DNA of 64,000 nt from Latrodectus hesperus. Taxonomy: Eukaryota > Arthropoda > Arachnida > Araneae > Theridiidae. Of this stretch, positions 62,329 to 64,000 are shown in pieces. The notes under the pieces are model-generated. The model did no database searches and had not been told where the DNA came from. It worked only from the letters and a program-made list of their open reading frames with translations. Numbering within the stretch: the first letter of the stretch is position 1; each line of letters starts with the position of its first letter. The position numbers were made by a program, and so were the translations under genes. Location of the stretch: contig CM075853.1 in the NCBI GenBank assembly GCA_037975125.1, positions 73,076,109 through 73,140,108 on the forward strand, read 5' to 3'.

Positions 62329-64000
62329 AAATGAATGATAATATTTTTTGCAATTGTCATGTAAAAAAAAGGTTATCTATTTGCTAATATGTAAGTTGTC
62401 ATAATTCTAAGATTATTCACTTATAACATTAGGGAATTGTAAAAAACTGTCTTTTAATGAAAAATTTTATAATTAAGTTTTTATTTGTTATACAAATATT
62501 TCCAAATATTTTAAAAATAAAAGTACTAACTTAACAGCAAAGTATAGAAATAACCTCAAATTCCTTTCTGTTGTACCTATATTTGTATTTACTTAAAATT
62601 TTTTATAAAGTGCTGTAAATTATTATTAATCAAATTACTAAATTTAATTAAATTTTTATAATAGTAAGTTGTTTAACTGTAAGGGAAGAAATGTTATATT
62701 TTTGAAGTTGTTGAATCATAATATAAACCAAAGTTTGACGACGACTGTGAGGATGCATGCAGTTTTCCATTTACTTAGTGTAATCTGATGCAATTTTTAA
62801 AATACAGCAAAACCTAGAGTTTATTATACAAAACTTAACTTTTGAATTTTTTGTAAATGCAATTAAAATTTTTTCCATTATTTTAATTCCTAATGTTCTT
62901 ATTAAGTGTTAAAATTTACAAAAATTAAAAAAAAAAACAATTGATACATCTTAAAAAATTTTTGTAGATACTAATGTAGTCAGGAAAGATATCGATATTT
63001 AATAAATGATATGTGTTTTAGTTATAATAGATGAATTTTATAGCTGCATGCAGAACACTTACTCTTAAGGAACTTAAGACCTTTATTGTTTCATATATCT
63101 TGTGTGCAGTGACAAAAGATTGGGGGAAATATTGCATCTCCTTACCTGCTGTGTTGATAAGTTAAATTTGCATGTTTTATATTTCATATTTCTGTTAATT
63201 AATTCATGTAAGTTAAATTTTAAATAAGTGAGCATGCTGAAATGTGAAACTAAATCCTTATAAATAAAATCAAATTATAAAATATTTGGTTTTGAGTTTA
63301 TTACATGCAGTAAATATTCGAATGTGTATTATGTGTTAAGTCACAGTTATAATTATTTATTAAAGAAGACTCACAAATAAAAATCTGGTAATTAACACTG
63401 CTTTGTTTCTGATTTAACAATGATCATAATAACATTAAATGTTGACTGAGAGTATTAAAATGAAAAATGATGTTCAACATATTTTTATTTTTCTATCAAC
63501 TGTTACAAATCTTTGAAAACTGCTACAAATTGTATTTAATTAGCAGTCTGTCATATACTTTGAATTTAATTATTGTCATTATGTTGAAAGTAATTTTTGG
63601 CTTATTAGTGATGATACATAGTATTTGCTATTTCTATATCAAATTGAATTTACATTTTATTTTTTGTATTTCTTTAGAAATTATGAATTGTTAGAAATAA
63701 AAATTTGAGCATGTTTTTAAGAGTGAAAAGTTAATGAATTTATATTTCAAACCCATTTATATTATTTTAATGTCAAAAATTTACTTTCTTAGTGACTATT
63801 TTAGATTATAAACAAGTGATGTATGATATGTTCTATGGAATGATTAATTTAGAATCCAGATGTGTGATTAAAAATTTTAAATTACATGATCATTGTGATA
63901 GCTCTTTTCTGAATATGCTTCTTGAAACTCATTGCAGAATATAGTGAAAATATCAACATAAGATGCATTTAATTTGTCTACGGATTCACTATTTTTTTCC
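62329..64000 (+). other. GABPB downstream intron or 3' UTR; no exon seen
   Basis: AT-rich to the window edge. The rest of GABPB (activation region and leucine zipper) is not found here and should lie further right. If exon 5 reads through to its TAA, part of this would be 3' UTR of a short isoform. Confidence 0.5.

Noticed and set aside
1..64000. CRISPR arrays, operons, bacterial or phage genes
   Set aside because: No regularly spaced repeats and no compact gene clusters; the sequence is clearly eukaryotic nuclear DNA.

Overview
The window is eukaryotic nuclear DNA. It is very AT-rich (about three quarters A+T by eye), holds two intron-split protein genes with GT/AG splice sites, and is loaded with Tc1/mariner, hAT, LINE and tRNA-SINE relics plus (TA)n arrays. 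Repeat style, small exons in large AT-rich introns and the protein matches suggest an arthropod, quite possibly an arachnid; the exact taxon is inference. There is no sign of operons, CRISPR arrays or bacterial genes.

Layout. 1-14.7 kb is a transposon graveyard with no host gene I can support: a decayed mariner-like relic (2.2-3.1 kb), two tRNA-derived SINEs (5.35-5.76 and 6.6-6.83 kb), a BED/hAT relic (8.0-9.15 kb), a retroposon 3' end with hairpin and CAA tail (9.6-9.74 kb), a badly decayed Tc1 relic (10.3-11.4 kb) and a complete but dead Tc1-like element with TA target-site duplications (12,187-13,619).

From 36.6 kb back to 18.2 kb the minus strand carries a six-exon gene that I assembled by splice phase. 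It encodes a 327-residue type I membrane protein: signal peptide, cysteine-rich N-terminal region, proline/serine/threonine stretch, one EGF-like domain, one transmembrane helix and a short basic then acidic tail. I do not recognise it. Its last intron contains a 1,934-bp mariner-family element with about 276-bp inverted repeats and a DD41D transposase broken only by two small indels. Its 3' UTR may run to about 14.7 kb.

43.3-46.8 kb holds a 5'-truncated minus-strand LINE (reverse transcriptase followed by RNase H). 47.0-49.5 kb is a small CpG-bearing zone with two full CRE palindromes and paired ETS sites.

From 53.4 kb to the right edge the plus strand carries the first five coding exons of GABPB, the ankyrin-repeat beta subunit of the ETS factor GABP/NRF-2. 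Its activation/dimerisation part lies beyond the window. The paired ETS sites about 3.9 kb upstream of the first coding exon are the type bound by GABP itself, so autoregulation is plausible. The two host genes are divergent and probably share, or flank, the 47-49.5 kb promoter zone. I found no convincing wholly new system; the best leads are the unrecognised EGF/TM protein, the ETS pair, the long-TIR DD41D element and two hairpins beside the EGF exon donor.
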